19,526 bases of DNA from Alphaproteobacteria bacterium (GCA_028289725.1 JANQOH010000426.1:1-19526); one strand, 5' to 3'. Counted from the first letter of the stretch, positions 1 through 7,280 are shown. Translations and numbers: made by a program. Notes: generated from the letters alone by a model not told the origin.

Positions 1-1104
1 CACAGGCCCGGGTTCCGCACCGGCGCTCTCGGGTCCGGCTTGCACACGCTTCAAGGCATCGACGGTCGCGATCGAGCCGCCGCCGGCACCGATCTCCACC
101 ATCTCGATTACCGGGATGCGAAGCGGCAAGCCGCTGCCCTTGGTGAAACGATAGGCGCGCGCTACCTCGAAGCTTCGCGAGGTTTCCGCCTCGCCGTCGT
201 CGATGAGGCAAATCTTGGCCGTTGTGCCGCCCATATCGAATGACAGGAGCCGCGACAAATCGCACTCCGCGGCGATGTGGCGCGCCAGGATCGCGCCGCC
301 CGCCGGACCGGATTCGACAAGCCGAATCGGAAACCGGATTGCAGTTTCAAGCGTCGTCAGTCCGCCGCTCGACATCATCAGGAGAAACGGACAGGTGAAG
401 CCACGCTCCACCAAACCCGCGCGCAAAGCTTTCAAATAGCGCGCCACGAGCGGCTGCACATAAGCGTTCGCGCACGCGGTCGATAGGCGTTCATATTCGC
501 GGATCTCGGGGCAGACTTCGCTCGACAAAGTGATCGTGAGATCAGGACGCGCTTGGCTCACAATTTCGGCGACGCGGCGTTCATGGTCTGGATTGGCATA
601 GGAATGGATCAGACCGACCGCGAGACTCTCGATGCCTTGAGCGTCTATGCGGGGAAGCAGAGCTTGGACGGTTGTCTCCTCGAGCCGCTGCAACGGCGCA
701 CCGCGTGCGGACATTCGCTCGCTGACCGGCCAACGCAAATAGCGCGGCACCAGTGGCGTCGGCCGCTCGACATTGATGTCATATTGCTCAAACCGGTTTT
801 CATAGGCCATCTCGACCGAATCCCGAAAGCCCTCGGTCGTGATCAGCGCTGTCTTGGCACCCGCACGCTCGATAATTGCGTTGGTCGCCAAGGTCGTGCC
901 GTGAAGAATCAGCCCGATCGCATCCGGCTCAAGCGACGCCTTGGCAAGCACAGCCGCAATGCCGTCGAAGACCGCCCGCTCCGGCGCGTTTGGCGTCGTG
1001 AGCAATTTATGGGTGTAGTGCCGGGCGTCGACCTCGAGCACCACATCGGTGAAGGTGCCGCCAATGTCGACCGCCAGACGTGTACCTGCGCCGTTTTCCG
1101 CCAT
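1..1104 (-). CDS. Hydantoinase/oxoprolinase family protein, HyuA-type subunit (partial, C-terminus beyond window)
   Basis: The minus strand is open from an ATG at 1104 to the window edge, giving 368 codons of the N-terminal part. The protein begins MAENGAGTRLAVDIGGTFTD; the DIGGTFTD stretch is the ATP-binding phosphate-1 signature of hydantoinase A/oxoprolinase proteins. HGTTLATNAIIER follows near residue 70, then a second nucleotide-binding part with ESGPAGG and SFDMGGTTAKICLID, and GAGGGSIA close to the edge. The family hydrolyses cyclic amides (5-oxoproline, hydantoins) or carboxylates ketones (acetone, acetophenone) with ATP. Full HyuA subunits are about 650-700 residues, so roughly half is present. 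A HyuB partner usually lies next to it and would be expected left of the window. The substrate cannot be told from the sequence. The start is chosen because the family motif begins about ten residues later. Confidence 0.93.
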   Translation of the reverse strand, partial: MAENGAGTRLAVDIGGTFTDVVLEVDARHYTHKLLTTPNAPERAVFDGIAAVLAKASLEPDAIGLILHGTTLATNAIIERAGAKTALITTEGFRDSVEMAYENRFEQYDINVERPTPLVPRYLRWPVSERMSARGAPLQRLEETTVQALLPRIDAQGIESLAVGLIHSYANPDHERRVAEIVSQARPDLTITLSSEVCPEIREYERLSTACANAYVQPLVARYLKALRAGLVERGFTCPFLLMMSSGGLTTLETAIRFPIRLVESGPAGGAILARHIAAECDLSRLLSFDMGGTTAKICLIDDGEAETSRSFEVARAYRFTKGSGLPLRIPVIEMVEIGAGGGSIATVDALKRVQAGPESAGAEPGPV

Positions 1105-1246
1105 GTCCCCCTTCCGTCGCTATGGCGCGGCGATGCTACACCAAGGCTGTCCGAAAGGTCAGGCCGCGTTTGTCGGGGCTTCCTTGCGGCCCCTTCGTTA
1201 TGTTCTGGACGTGTCTGCCCAAACCTTGCAGACCTGATTGGATGTC

Positions 1247-1381
1247 GTGACAGCGCGACAAGCGGACAACGCGATTGGACCAGCCCGTGCGACGCACGAC
1301 TTGCTGCTCGCGTTGCGGGACAACGCCGGCCAGAAGAATCTGTCTCTCCTAGAAAGAGCGTTCGATCCGGAAGTTCGGTGA
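1247..1381 (+). CDS. Possible small protein or gene remnant, 44 aa
   Basis: A GTG-started frame of 45 codons fills much of the gap between the hyuA start and the convergent end of the SoxYZ gene. It reads as a plausible amphipathic helix-rich peptide, with LLLALRDNAGQKNLSLLERA in the middle, and about two thirds of its codons end in G or C, like the neighbouring real genes. No good ribosome binding site precedes it; only a GGA lies a few bases upstream. It could be a short real gene, the remnant of a longer one, or chance. I do not recognise a family. Confidence 0.25.
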   Translation: MTARQADNAIGPARATHDLLLALRDNAGQKNLSLLERAFDPEVR

Positions 1382-1400
1382 ACGGAAGCAGCGCGGCCGA

Positions 1401-2177
1401 TTACATCGTCGGGCTTGAGTGAGCCGCCTCGAAGTCCAATCCGCTGCTATCCGTCGCAGACACGCGCACACTTTGCTGCCGTTCCGGCATGTCCAGCGTG
1501 AACACCGGGTCACTCGACAAAGCCGCCCAGGTCACCAAGTCGGCGATCGGCCCTTGCTCGTCCTCAATCGCGACTTTCTCGACATAGTAAGCCGGAATGG
1601 TCTCGCCGTTCTCGTCCGACGCCAGGCCGGTGTGCATCGGATGATTGATCTTAACTTTGAGCCGACTAGCACCGCCCGCGCGATCAAACTGCTTTAGGGC
1701 GATTTCGCCAATATCTGTCACCACGCCAGGCGAGACCTCGGAACAGCCGCCAGGCACCGCGACGAAAACGCGGCGCGAAGCCACATGCCAAACACCCTCC
1801 GCATCGCGGACCGCCGCCCGAACCGGTGTCGATTGCTCCAAACGAATATTGAAGCCAACCGACCGCATGGGCCGATGCGGGTAAATCCGAAGGGCGGTTT
1901 GGATTGGGTTGTTTTCGACAAACAAGGCGATTTCGGCCACCGGCCCCAAGGCTTTTGTGAGTTTCACCAGAACCGGAACATTGTGGGCCTCTTCAACCCG
2001 CTCCGGGATCGCCAGAAACAGGCTGTTGTCGTAGACGACCGTGCCGCCATCCAATTCCATATCGATCAGGTCCGCCCAGATGGCCGAACCGAGCGGATCA
2101 CGCTCGCTTTCGGCGTGCGCGCCGACTCCCATGACGCAAATAGCAAGCGCGGCGAAAACGGCAAAACCCTTCCTCAT
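1401..2177 (-). CDS. Fused SoxY-SoxZ-like sulfur carrier protein
   Basis: The 258-residue protein starts with a signal peptide (residues 1-22, cleavage after AHA), so it acts in the periplasm. Residues about 30-148 resemble SoxY and end in VPGGC, where Cys145 matches the carrier cysteine of the SoxY GGCGG swinging arm; here the arm is GGCSE and sits inside the chain. Residues about 170-250 resemble SoxZ (KINHPMHTG, IPAYYVEKV). This matches the fused family known as quinoprotein dehydrogenase-associated SoxYZ-like carrier. True SoxYZ carries thiosulfate-derived sulfur on the cysteine; the role of the fused form is less clear. No other sox gene and no quinoprotein dehydrogenase is in the window. 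A GGGAG sequence about 8 nt before the ATG supports the start. It is divergent from the NHL protein gene. Confidence 0.85.
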   Translation of the reverse strand: MRKGFAVFAALAICVMGVGAHAESERDPLGSAIWADLIDMELDGGTVVYDNSLFLAIPERVEEAHNVPVLVKLTKALGPVAEIALFVENNPIQTALRIYPHRPMRSVGFNIRLEQSTPVRAAVRDAEGVWHVASRRVFVAVPGGCSEVSPGVVTDIGEIALKQFDRAGGASRLKVKINHPMHTGLASDENGETIPAYYVEKVAIEDEQGPIADLVTWAALSSDPVFTLDMPERQQSVRVSATDSSGLDFEAAHSSPTM

Positions 2178-2369
2178 GACCTCAGCTCCCGGCGATCTGG
2201 CTCAGTGAATCCACTGTCGACAAGCTTTCGCGGCGACAAAATACCGATTTTGCCTGTATTTGAAAACTCAGCCTGTGCCGAGTGGCCGGAATTCTTTGGG
2301 TTTTGGCCACAGTCCTTGCCCTTCAAGGTGTGAACCACCGAAGCGCGAACGACGCTGTGATATGGTCCG

Positions 2370-2389
2370 CCCCGCCATATTCGGCGGGG
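2370..2389 (+). promoter_or_regulatory. Hairpin overlapping the Shine-Dalgarno of the NHL gene
   Basis: CCCCGCC at 2370-2376 pairs perfectly with GGCGGGG at 2383-2389 across a 6-nt loop (ATATTC). The right arm contains most of the ribosome binding site GGGGAGG (2386-2392), which lies 8 nt before the ATG at 2401. In RNA this would hide the site and lower or gate translation. The pairing is seen directly; a regulatory role is inferred. Confidence 0.4.
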
Positions 2390-2400
2390 AGGTTCCAACC

Positions 2401-3285
2401 ATGCACGGAGTCGTTGCGGTCATTGCGAGTTTGCTGTGCGTCACGACGTTTGCAGCCCATGCGCAAAGAGTGACGGCGGATCTAATCGCGGAATCGGACG
2501 GCGATTTTTCCCGCCCGCGCGACATCGTTCTCTCGCCGGACACGCAATTCCTTTATGTCGCCGACACCGGAAACAATGTGGTGAAAGTGCTCGAACCGAA
2601 GTCCCTGAGGACCATCGGCGTCATCGGCAAGAAAGAGCTGTCATCACCGCACGATGTGGTGTTCGATTTAGAGGGCCGCCTATTGGTGGCGGATACCGGA
2701 AATCACCGTGTCGCCATTCTCACGGTCGACGGCGCCCAGGGGAAACTAACGGGCACGCTCCGCGAGAGTTTGCGAAGACCGCAAGGGGTCGCCGTGGGCC
2801 CGGACGGCGCGGTCTACGTGACCAGCGCATCCCGGGACAATGTGGTCAAGTTCGTTGAGGACGCATTGGTGGCCGATGTCGGGGTCAGCGGTGGCGGACC
2901 GAACGAATTCTTCCGGCCACACGACATCGAGGTCACGACGGACGGCCGCATCGTGATCGCCGATCCGGGAAACAACCGCCTGCAAATTCTGTCGCCCGAC
3001 CTTGCCTATGTGGCCGAAATCGGCGAACCGGGGTTCATTTTCAACGAACCAAAATACTTCGCCAGCGACCGTCGCGGCCGTCTGTACGTCGTGGACAGAT
3101 ACAACAACCGAATCGTCATACTGAATCGCGACTATGAACTGTTTGGTCGGGTCGCCACCGGCAAGCGGCGAGAAGGCGCGCGTATTCTGCACCAACCCGA
3201 AGGCGCGGAAATTTCCGGTCGACGATTATGGGTCTCCGACACGGGCCATCACCGCATCGTCCTATACCGGTTGAAGGCGCGTTAA
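2401..3285 (+). CDS. Secreted NHL-repeat beta-propeller protein
   Basis: The protein has 294 residues if started at 2401, where a strong GGGGAGG site precedes the ATG and the first 21 residues form a signal peptide (cleavage near AHA-Q). The frame is open further upstream, but those starts would bury the leader. About six repeats follow, each with the NHL pattern of a hydrophobic strand plus [VI]AD[TP]GN[NH]R: residues near 53-62, 95-104, 138-150, 186-194, 228-238 and 276-286. This predicts a six-bladed propeller in the periplasm. NHL propellers serve as binding scaffolds or, rarely, as lyases such as peptidylamidoglycolate lyase; I see no clear catalytic signature. It is divergent from the SoxYZ-like carrier, which suggests but does not prove a shared role. 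The stop lies 4 nt from the end of the convergent cupin gene. Confidence 0.85.
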   Translation: MHGVVAVIASLLCVTTFAAHAQRVTADLIAESDGDFSRPRDIVLSPDTQFLYVADTGNNVVKVLEPKSLRTIGVIGKKELSSPHDVVFDLEGRLLVADTGNHRVAILTVDGAQGKLTGTLRESLRRPQGVAVGPDGAVYVTSASRDNVVKFVEDALVADVGVSGGGPNEFFRPHDIEVTTDGRIVIADPGNNRLQILSPDLAYVAEIGEPGFIFNEPKYFASDRRGRLYVVDRYNNRIVILNRDYELFGRVATGKRREGARILHQPEGAEISGRRLWVSDTGHHRIVLYRLKAR

Positions 3286-3289
3286 CGCC

Positions 3290-3703
3290 TTAATCCCGAC
3301 CGCCCGGCTGCTCCGCGTTCTGTGTGCCCTCGCCCGGCGTCACAAACAACATACGCGTCGGCCGATAGGGCCGCGCGGTGTGCCAAACGCCCTTGGGCAC
3401 GACGACATAGGAACCCGGCGTGTTCACGCGAACACGCGTTTCAGACGCATCGATCCACAGGATGAAATCTGTGTCGCCATCCAGAAGGTACACGAACTCG
3501 TCGCCCGCCGGATGCATCTCCCATGTCGACCAGGGCGCGTCAAAACTGTGCTCCGCGACCAGCATGTGCCCGGCGAAATCGCCGAACTCGGCATCGAGCT
3601 TTTGGTAGAAGCCGTCTGAGACCCTTCTTGGTGTCGCCGTTCCGCCAGGTCCCAAAACGAGGCGTGTGTCCGTCAATTGAAACGGGCCGGCGTCCTGTGT
3701 CAT
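3290..3703 (-). CDS. Cupin domain protein
   Basis: A 137-residue single-domain cupin. Motif 1 is seen as WEMHPAGDEFVYLLDGD (residues 61-77), offering His64 and Glu69 as metal ligands. Motif 2 is PKGVWHTARP (103-112), offering His108. Small cupins of this kind bind a metal and are dioxygenases, isomerases or sensors; the substrate is unknown here. There is no signal peptide, so it is cytoplasmic. AGGAGAG lies about 8 nt upstream of the ATG and supports the start. It lies downstream of the SleB-type hydrolase on the same strand, but two strong hairpins in the 128-nt gap suggest separate transcription. Confidence 0.85.
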   Translation of the reverse strand: MTQDAGPFQLTDTRLVLGPGGTATPRRVSDGFYQKLDAEFGDFAGHMLVAEHSFDAPWSTWEMHPAGDEFVYLLDGDTDFILWIDASETRVRVNTPGSYVVVPKGVWHTARPYRPTRMLFVTPGEGTQNAEQPGGRD

Positions 3704-3727
3704 CGCCGCTCTCTCCTAGTCTTGGAA

Positions 3728-3751
3728 GACGCGGCGAATTGTTGCCGCGTC
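3728..3751. repeat. 8-bp perfect inverted repeat upstream of the cupin gene
   Basis: GACGCGGC (3728-3735) pairs with GCCGCGTC (3744-3751) over an 8-nt loop. It sits 25 nt before the cupin ATG on the minus strand. It could be a leader hairpin, an operator, or the second part of a terminator region behind the hydrolase gene. No run of U follows on either strand. Confidence 0.4.
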
Positions 3752-3789
3752 CCTCCCGCAAGGCCCGCGATCATAGGACAACAAGCGAC

Positions 3790-3810
3790 GGCGGTCCTAA
3801 TTGGACCGCC
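3790..3810 (-). terminator. Probable terminator hairpin after the SleB-type hydrolase
   Basis: GGCGGTCC (3790-3797) and GGACCGCC (3803-3810) form a perfect 8-bp, GC-rich stem with a 5-nt loop. It lies 21 nt past the stop codon of the minus-strand hydrolase gene. The bases that follow on the minus strand are only moderately T-rich (GTCGCTTGTTGTCC), so it is not a textbook intrinsic terminator. Confidence 0.5.
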
Positions 3811-3831
3811 AGCGAAATCAAACGTTATCCG

Positions 3832-4323
3832 CTATCGATAAAAGAGGTGCTTGCCGATCCGCGCCAGCAGTTTGAAATGGCGGGACCAATTCGGTTGAAC
3901 GTCGTCGCTGTGGTAGAACAGCGCGCCGCCGGTCGGGTCGTTGTACCGGTCCCGCAAGGCGAGCTCCGCGACCAGCAAAGACCGCTGCCAAGCACGCATT
4001 TCGCGCACTTTGTCGCTCTTGCCGTCACACCACCAAGAAAACTGGCATCGGTGCAGTTCGGCTTCGCCGCCCTGCTGCACGACCTCGCAGACGCTGTCCG
4101 GGAACTTGGTGTCGGCCACACGATTCAGCGTCGTGTACGCCACAGCCAATTGCCCTTCGGACGGCTCCGAGCGCGCTTCGAAGTAAATATTCAAGGCCAG
4201 ACATTCGAGCTCGCCGTCGTCGACCAACCCGAAAGGCATTGCTTCTCCATCCCCAGATGGCCATGCCATGGCGAATGCCAGCGCCAAGGCTGCCGCAACA
4301 CCGGCACTTGCATGCCGTTGCAT
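3832..4323 (-). CDS. Cell wall hydrolase, SleB family
   Basis: A 163-residue protein with an N-terminal signal sequence (hydrophobic residues about 7-21) followed by a Hydrolase_2 (SleB/CwlJ) domain. The family hallmark is clear: LALNIYFEARSE at 42-53 with Glu49 as the likely catalytic acid, then NRV, CQFSWWCDG (93-101) and GALFYHSDDVQPNW (133-146). These enzymes are lytic transglycosylases that cut peptidoglycan glycan strands. In Alphaproteobacteria they work in general wall remodelling, not in spore germination. The chain ends immediately after the domain (HLFYR), as is usual for the short form. Two cysteines (Cys93, Cys99) in the WWC region are typical of the family. Confidence 0.92.
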   Translation of the reverse strand: MQRHASAGVAAALALAFAMAWPSGDGEAMPFGLVDDGELECLALNIYFEARSEPSEGQLAVAYTTLNRVADTKFPDSVCEVVQQGGEAELHRCQFSWWCDGKSDKVREMRAWQRSLLVAELALRDRYNDPTGGALFYHSDDVQPNWSRHFKLLARIGKHLFYR

Positions 4324-4735
4324 CGAAAGCTCCCTCTTTCACACGCCTTCCCGCGACCATCGGTTCTTCCCCAACCGATACTCGCTGCCGGGGCCAAATA
4401 GCCTCGATCGAGTCCGGGAATCAAGCAAACTCGTCACGCCATGCGATTCCGGTCACAAATATTTCAAAGAGTTGGGGCGGTTTCTTACAATCTTAGAATG
4501 CCACACGCGCCATCACTTTAGCCGGTTACGGCGTGCACCTAATGTTTGAGATTAAAAAATGCTCGTAGTTTGAGATTTTTATTTCGCATTCGAGACAAGC
4601 GCCATCGGTTAACGAATCGATTCTGTCTTGGAAACGAATCATCGCGGCGGATCGGACCATCCCAATTCTGGTCAGACGGATCGAAATCCGATAATGGTCC
4701 GCCGTCCCCATGCAGCGGTGGAGCGAGAGCCAAAA
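4324..4735. other. Intergenic region between divergent hydrolase and GST genes
   Basis: This 412-base gap separates two divergent genes and should hold both promoters. Its middle (about 4540-4600) is markedly more AT-rich than its surroundings. I see a 10-bp direct repeat there, and a weak sigma70-like pair on the plus strand (TTGGGG at 4472, TAGAAT at 4494, 16 nt apart). I found no convincing small gene, although the GST reading frame stays open upstream to about 4628. Confidence 0.5.
4544..4577. repeat. Direct repeat pair GTTTGAGATT, 24 nt apart
   Basis: GTTTGAGATT occurs at 4544-4553 and again at 4568-4577, both followed by an A/T-rich tract. The 24-nt start-to-start spacing is a little over two helical turns, so two protein molecules could bind similar faces. 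Candidate regulator sites for the GST gene or the divergent hydrolase gene. Confidence 0.35.
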
Positions 4736-5368
4736 ATGATTGACCTATACACCTGGAGCACGCCCAACGGGCGCAAAGCCTCGATTATGCTCGAGGAAGT
4801 CGGATTGCCCTATGAGGTGCACGCGATCGACATTACGAACGACGATCAATTCGATCCCGAATTCTTGGACATAAGCCCGAACAACAAGATCCCCGCGATC
4901 GTCGACCGCGACAACGGCATGAAAATGATGGAGTCGGGTGCGATCCTGATATACCTCGCTGAAAAAGCGTCCAGCCCGCTTTGGCCCAGCGAAATGGAGC
5001 GTCGCTACGATGTTCTCCAGTGGCTGATGATGCAGATGGGTTCCGTCGGTCCGATGCTTGGTCAGACACACCATTTTGTTCGCTTCAACAAAGGTAAGGC
5101 GCCCTACGCGGAAGAACGGTACTCCAAGGAAAACGCACGCATCTATGCGGTGCTCGATCGACAACTCGGCGAACGGCCGTTTCTGGCCGGCGAGTTTTCG
5201 GTCGCCGACATCGCGACCTGGCCCTGGATCTCGCGATTCGAGTGGCAGGAAATGGATATGGATGCCTACCCGAACCTCAAACGCTGGTACCTGGAGATCG
5301 CCTCCCGCCCGGCAGTTCAAGCCGGCTACGACATACCCAAGAAAGGGTTTGAAATTCCGATGCCGTAG
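4736..5368 (+). CDS. Glutathione S-transferase, Nu-class (YfcG/Ure2p-like)
   Basis: The start at 4736 gives 210 residues beginning MIDLYTWSTPNGRKASIMLE, which matches the first strand and helix of the thioredoxin-like domain in YfcG-type enzymes. An in-frame extension upstream exists but has no family match. SPNNKIPAIVD (48-58) carries the cis-proline of the glutathione site and ESGAILIYLAEK (67-77) the glutamate-serine pair that holds the gamma-glutamyl end. The helical C-terminal domain has the N-capping FSVADIATWPW motif. YfcG-like enzymes act mostly as disulfide reductases using two glutathione molecules through a Thr/Asn site, here TPN at 9-11, with no catalytic cysteine. It is cytoplasmic and first in a plus-strand run. 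Confidence 0.93.
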   Translation: MIDLYTWSTPNGRKASIMLEEVGLPYEVHAIDITNDDQFDPEFLDISPNNKIPAIVDRDNGMKMMESGAILIYLAEKASSPLWPSEMERRYDVLQWLMMQMGSVGPMLGQTHHFVRFNKGKAPYAEERYSKENARIYAVLDRQLGERPFLAGEFSVADIATWPWISRFEWQEMDMDAYPNLKRWYLEIASRPAVQAGYDIPKKGFEIPMP

Positions 5369-5455
5369 CGTCCCTGCGAAACATGGCTGGGGGTTTCATC
5401 TGCGCGCATGAACGAGTACCGTCCAACCGTGTGGCGGCGTGCGACGGATTCAGCG

Positions 5456-5779
5456 ATGGCGGACAAGCTCACCTCGTTTGAGACGTTTCAGCGCCTAAGG
5501 CGCAATCAGGAGTCAGAACAGCGCGAACGCGACAATGCGGCGCGCGAGAACGCCGCCCGCGCGGGTTTCGAAGACATTGTTGAGTTGGTCGAAAGCACGG
5601 AAGCCATGGCCGCGCGCTTGGATGATGGGCTTAAACGAGAGCTCGCCCAGCGCGCCGCAACGGGCGAGCTTGTCGAAATCGAAGCGCTTCGCCACTTGGT
5701 GCGCCGCTACGAACGCTATTCGTGGCAGCTCCATGAGCAATTGCGCACGATCTTGGATCGGGCACGCCGCGGAAAATGA
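5456..5779 (+). CDS. Small charged helical protein of unknown function
   Basis: I do not recognise this protein. From the ATG at 5456 it has 107 residues; an upstream in-frame ATG at 5408 would add 16 residues, and neither start has a strong ribosome binding site (a GGA lies 7 nt before 5456). The sequence is rich in Arg, Glu and Ala without a hydrophobic segment, and looks like two or three long amphipathic helices: about 8-35 is very polar (RRNQESEQRERDNAAREN), and about 60-105 is heptad-like. This suggests a soluble coiled coil. The stop overlaps the thpR start in an ATGA junction, so it is probably translated together with thpR. Confidence 0.7.
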   Translation: MADKLTSFETFQRLRRNQESEQRERDNAARENAARAGFEDIVELVESTEAMAARLDDGLKRELAQRAATGELVEIEALRHLVRRYERYSWQLHEQLRTILDRARRGK

Positions 5780-6321
5780 GTCACCGGCTGTTCGTCGGTA
5801 TCGACATACCCGACGCGATCAGAGAGACCCTGCACGCGTTTCAGAATGGACTGCGCGGCGCGCGCTGGGTGGCGGTCGAAAACCTTCATCTAACCCTGCG
5901 CTTTATTGGCGAGGTCGCGCGGCAGGAAGCCGAAGAAATTGATCGCGCGCTATCGACCATTGATGCAAGCCCAATCGACATAACACTCAAGGACGCCGGC
6001 GCGTTCGGATCCGGCAATCGCGCGCGCGTTCTTTGGGCTGGCGTCGTCCGGAGCTTGGAATTGACGGAGCTCAAATCTCGCATTGATGGTGTCCTGACCC
6101 AAATCGGCATACCGCCCGACGACCGCAAATTTGCGCCGCATATTACGCTGGCGCGCTTTCGAAACGAGCCCGCCCGCGCCGTCGATCAGCGAGCGGCCGA
6201 AATGGCGCCGCTGATCTCGGGACAGTTCATTGCGCGCCACTTTGTATTGTTCGAGAGCATGTTGGGCTCAAGCGGCGCGCACTATGAACGCGCCGCGATC
6301 TATCCGATGAGTGAATTGTGA
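5776..6321 (+). CDS. thpR: RNA 2',3'-cyclic phosphodiesterase (LigT/ThpR)
   Basis: A 181-residue member of the 2H phosphoesterase superfamily. Both catalytic HxT motifs are present: HLTLRFIGE at 38-46 (His38, Thr40) and HITLARFR at 122-129 (His122, Thr124). Length and layout match bacterial ThpR, which opens 2',3'-cyclic phosphates to 2'-phosphates in RNA and, in vitro, can reversibly form 2'-5' linkages in tRNA halves. It starts inside the stop of the preceding small gene (ATGA) and its own stop overlaps the GTG of the next gene, so the three are probably translationally coupled. Confidence 0.94.
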   Translation: MSHRLFVGIDIPDAIRETLHAFQNGLRGARWVAVENLHLTLRFIGEVARQEAEEIDRALSTIDASPIDITLKDAGAFGSGNRARVLWAGVVRSLELTELKSRIDGVLTQIGIPPDDRKFAPHITLARFRNEPARAVDQRAAEMAPLISGQFIARHFVLFESMLGSSGAHYERAAIYPMSEL

Positions 6322-6917
6322 GCGCATCGAATCCAACGCTCGAGAGTTTGCTGCGCGAAATCCGCGCCTGCACCCTGTGCGGGGCGGACTTGCCGCTCGG
6401 CCCGCGTCCGGTATTGCGCGCGAACCGTAGTGCCCGCCTGATGATTATCGGCCAAGCGCCGGGAACCAAAGTGCACGAATCCGGCATCCCGTGGAACGAC
6501 GCGTCGGGTGACCGCCTTCGCGATTGGATGGCGGTCGAGCGTGACCAATTCTATGACGAGACGCAAATCGCCATCGTGCCGATGGGCTTCTGCTATCCCG
6601 GACGCGACAAAAACGGCGGCGACCGACCGCCGCGGCCGGAGTGCGCACCCGCGTGGCACGAACGCCTCTGGAACCAACTCCCCAACATCGAACTGGTCAT
6701 ACTGGCCGGCGCCTATGCCCACCGCCATTATTTGGGTCCTAAGGGTGGCCGCACCGTGTCCGAGACCGTGGCTGACTGGCAGCAGCATTTGCCGCGCTTT
6801 CTTCCCTTGCCGCATCCTTCGTGGCGAACGCGGGCGTGGGTGGCCAAGAACCCTTGGTTCGAATCCGAGCTAATTCCACATCTGAGGCAAAGGGTCAGAC
6901 AATTGCTCGCCGCCTAG
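6318..6917 (+). CDS. Uracil-DNA glycosylase superfamily protein (family 4-like)
   Basis: A 199-residue protein started by GTG in a 4-nt overlap with thpR. It has the fold signature of the superfamily: LMIIGQAPGTKVHESGIPWN (41-60) as motif A and LPHPSWR (164-170) as motif B. Cysteines at 18, 21, 92 and 109 fall where family 4 enzymes bind a 4Fe-4S cluster (CxxC, then two isolated cysteines before the helix AWHERLW). Family 4 motif A is normally GEGPGE; here it is GQAPGT, so the catalytic acid is not in the usual place. Activity on uracil is therefore uncertain, and another damaged base is possible. Pairing with an RNA-end enzyme is unexplained. Confidence 0.85.
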   Translation: MSASNPTLESLLREIRACTLCGADLPLGPRPVLRANRSARLMIIGQAPGTKVHESGIPWNDASGDRLRDWMAVERDQFYDETQIAIVPMGFCYPGRDKNGGDRPPRPECAPAWHERLWNQLPNIELVILAGAYAHRHYLGPKGGRTVSETVADWQQHLPRFLPLPHPSWRTRAWVAKNPWFESELIPHLRQRVRQLLAA

Positions 6918-6930
6918 GGCCGCCGCATCA

Positions 6931-6959
6931 TTGACACCGGATTGGCCCCTGCGTAAGTA
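6931..6959 (+). promoter_or_regulatory. Probable promoter of tRNA-Ser(GCT)
   Basis: A perfect -35 box TTGACA (6931-6936) is followed after 17 nt by TAAGTA (6954-6959), a weak -10 match. Transcription would begin near 6966, about 10 nt before the mature tRNA, which fits a stable RNA promoter. Confidence 0.6.
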
Positions 6960-6975
6960 ACCTGATCCTTCGTGC

Positions 6976-7068
6976 GGAGGGGTGGCCGAGTGGCTGAAGG
7001 CGGCGGTTTGCTAAACCGTTATACGGAGACAATCCGTATCGGGGGTTCGAATCCCCCTCCCTCCGCCA
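6976..7068 (+). tRNA. tRNA-Ser (anticodon GCT)
   Basis: A complete class II tRNA with encoded CCA (7066-7068). The acceptor arm GGAGGGG (6976-6982) pairs with TCCCTCC (7058-7064), with a final G-T pair, and the discriminator is G at 7065, as in serine tRNAs. The D arm begins TGGCCGAGTGG. The anticodon loop TTGCTAA holds GCT at 7010-7012, reading AGC and AGU. A long variable arm (ATACGGAGACAATCCGTAT) and the T arm GGGGGTTCGAATCCCCC complete the fold. No integrase gene or repeat of the 3' end was noticed nearby. Confidence 0.97.
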
Positions 7069-7280
7069 GTACCGCCGAATTTCCCAAGTTCTATCTTCCG
7101 TCCAACTTATGCGCCTTGGTGCCGAACACTGGTTGGGCAATGGTGCCACACCTGTGGGCAAAAACGATTTGCACGTCCTGACAAGGCGCGGCGTCTTCAC
7201 TAATTTTTAAGCGCGGGCTTCGAGTCTGGTTGAATTGACTCGCGACGATCCTTGAACCTTTGAGCGGGGGATATTTGGAC

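Noticed and set aside
553..1422. Long plus-strand reading frame of 289 codons opposite hyuA
   Set aside because: It mirrors the hyuA coding frame on the other strand; hyuA has clear family motifs, and the plus-strand product is Arg/Cys-rich without any recognisable domain.
6976..7068. tRNA-Ser as a possible integration site of a mobile element
   Set aside because: No integrase gene, no direct repeat of the tRNA 3' end and no change in gene character was seen downstream.
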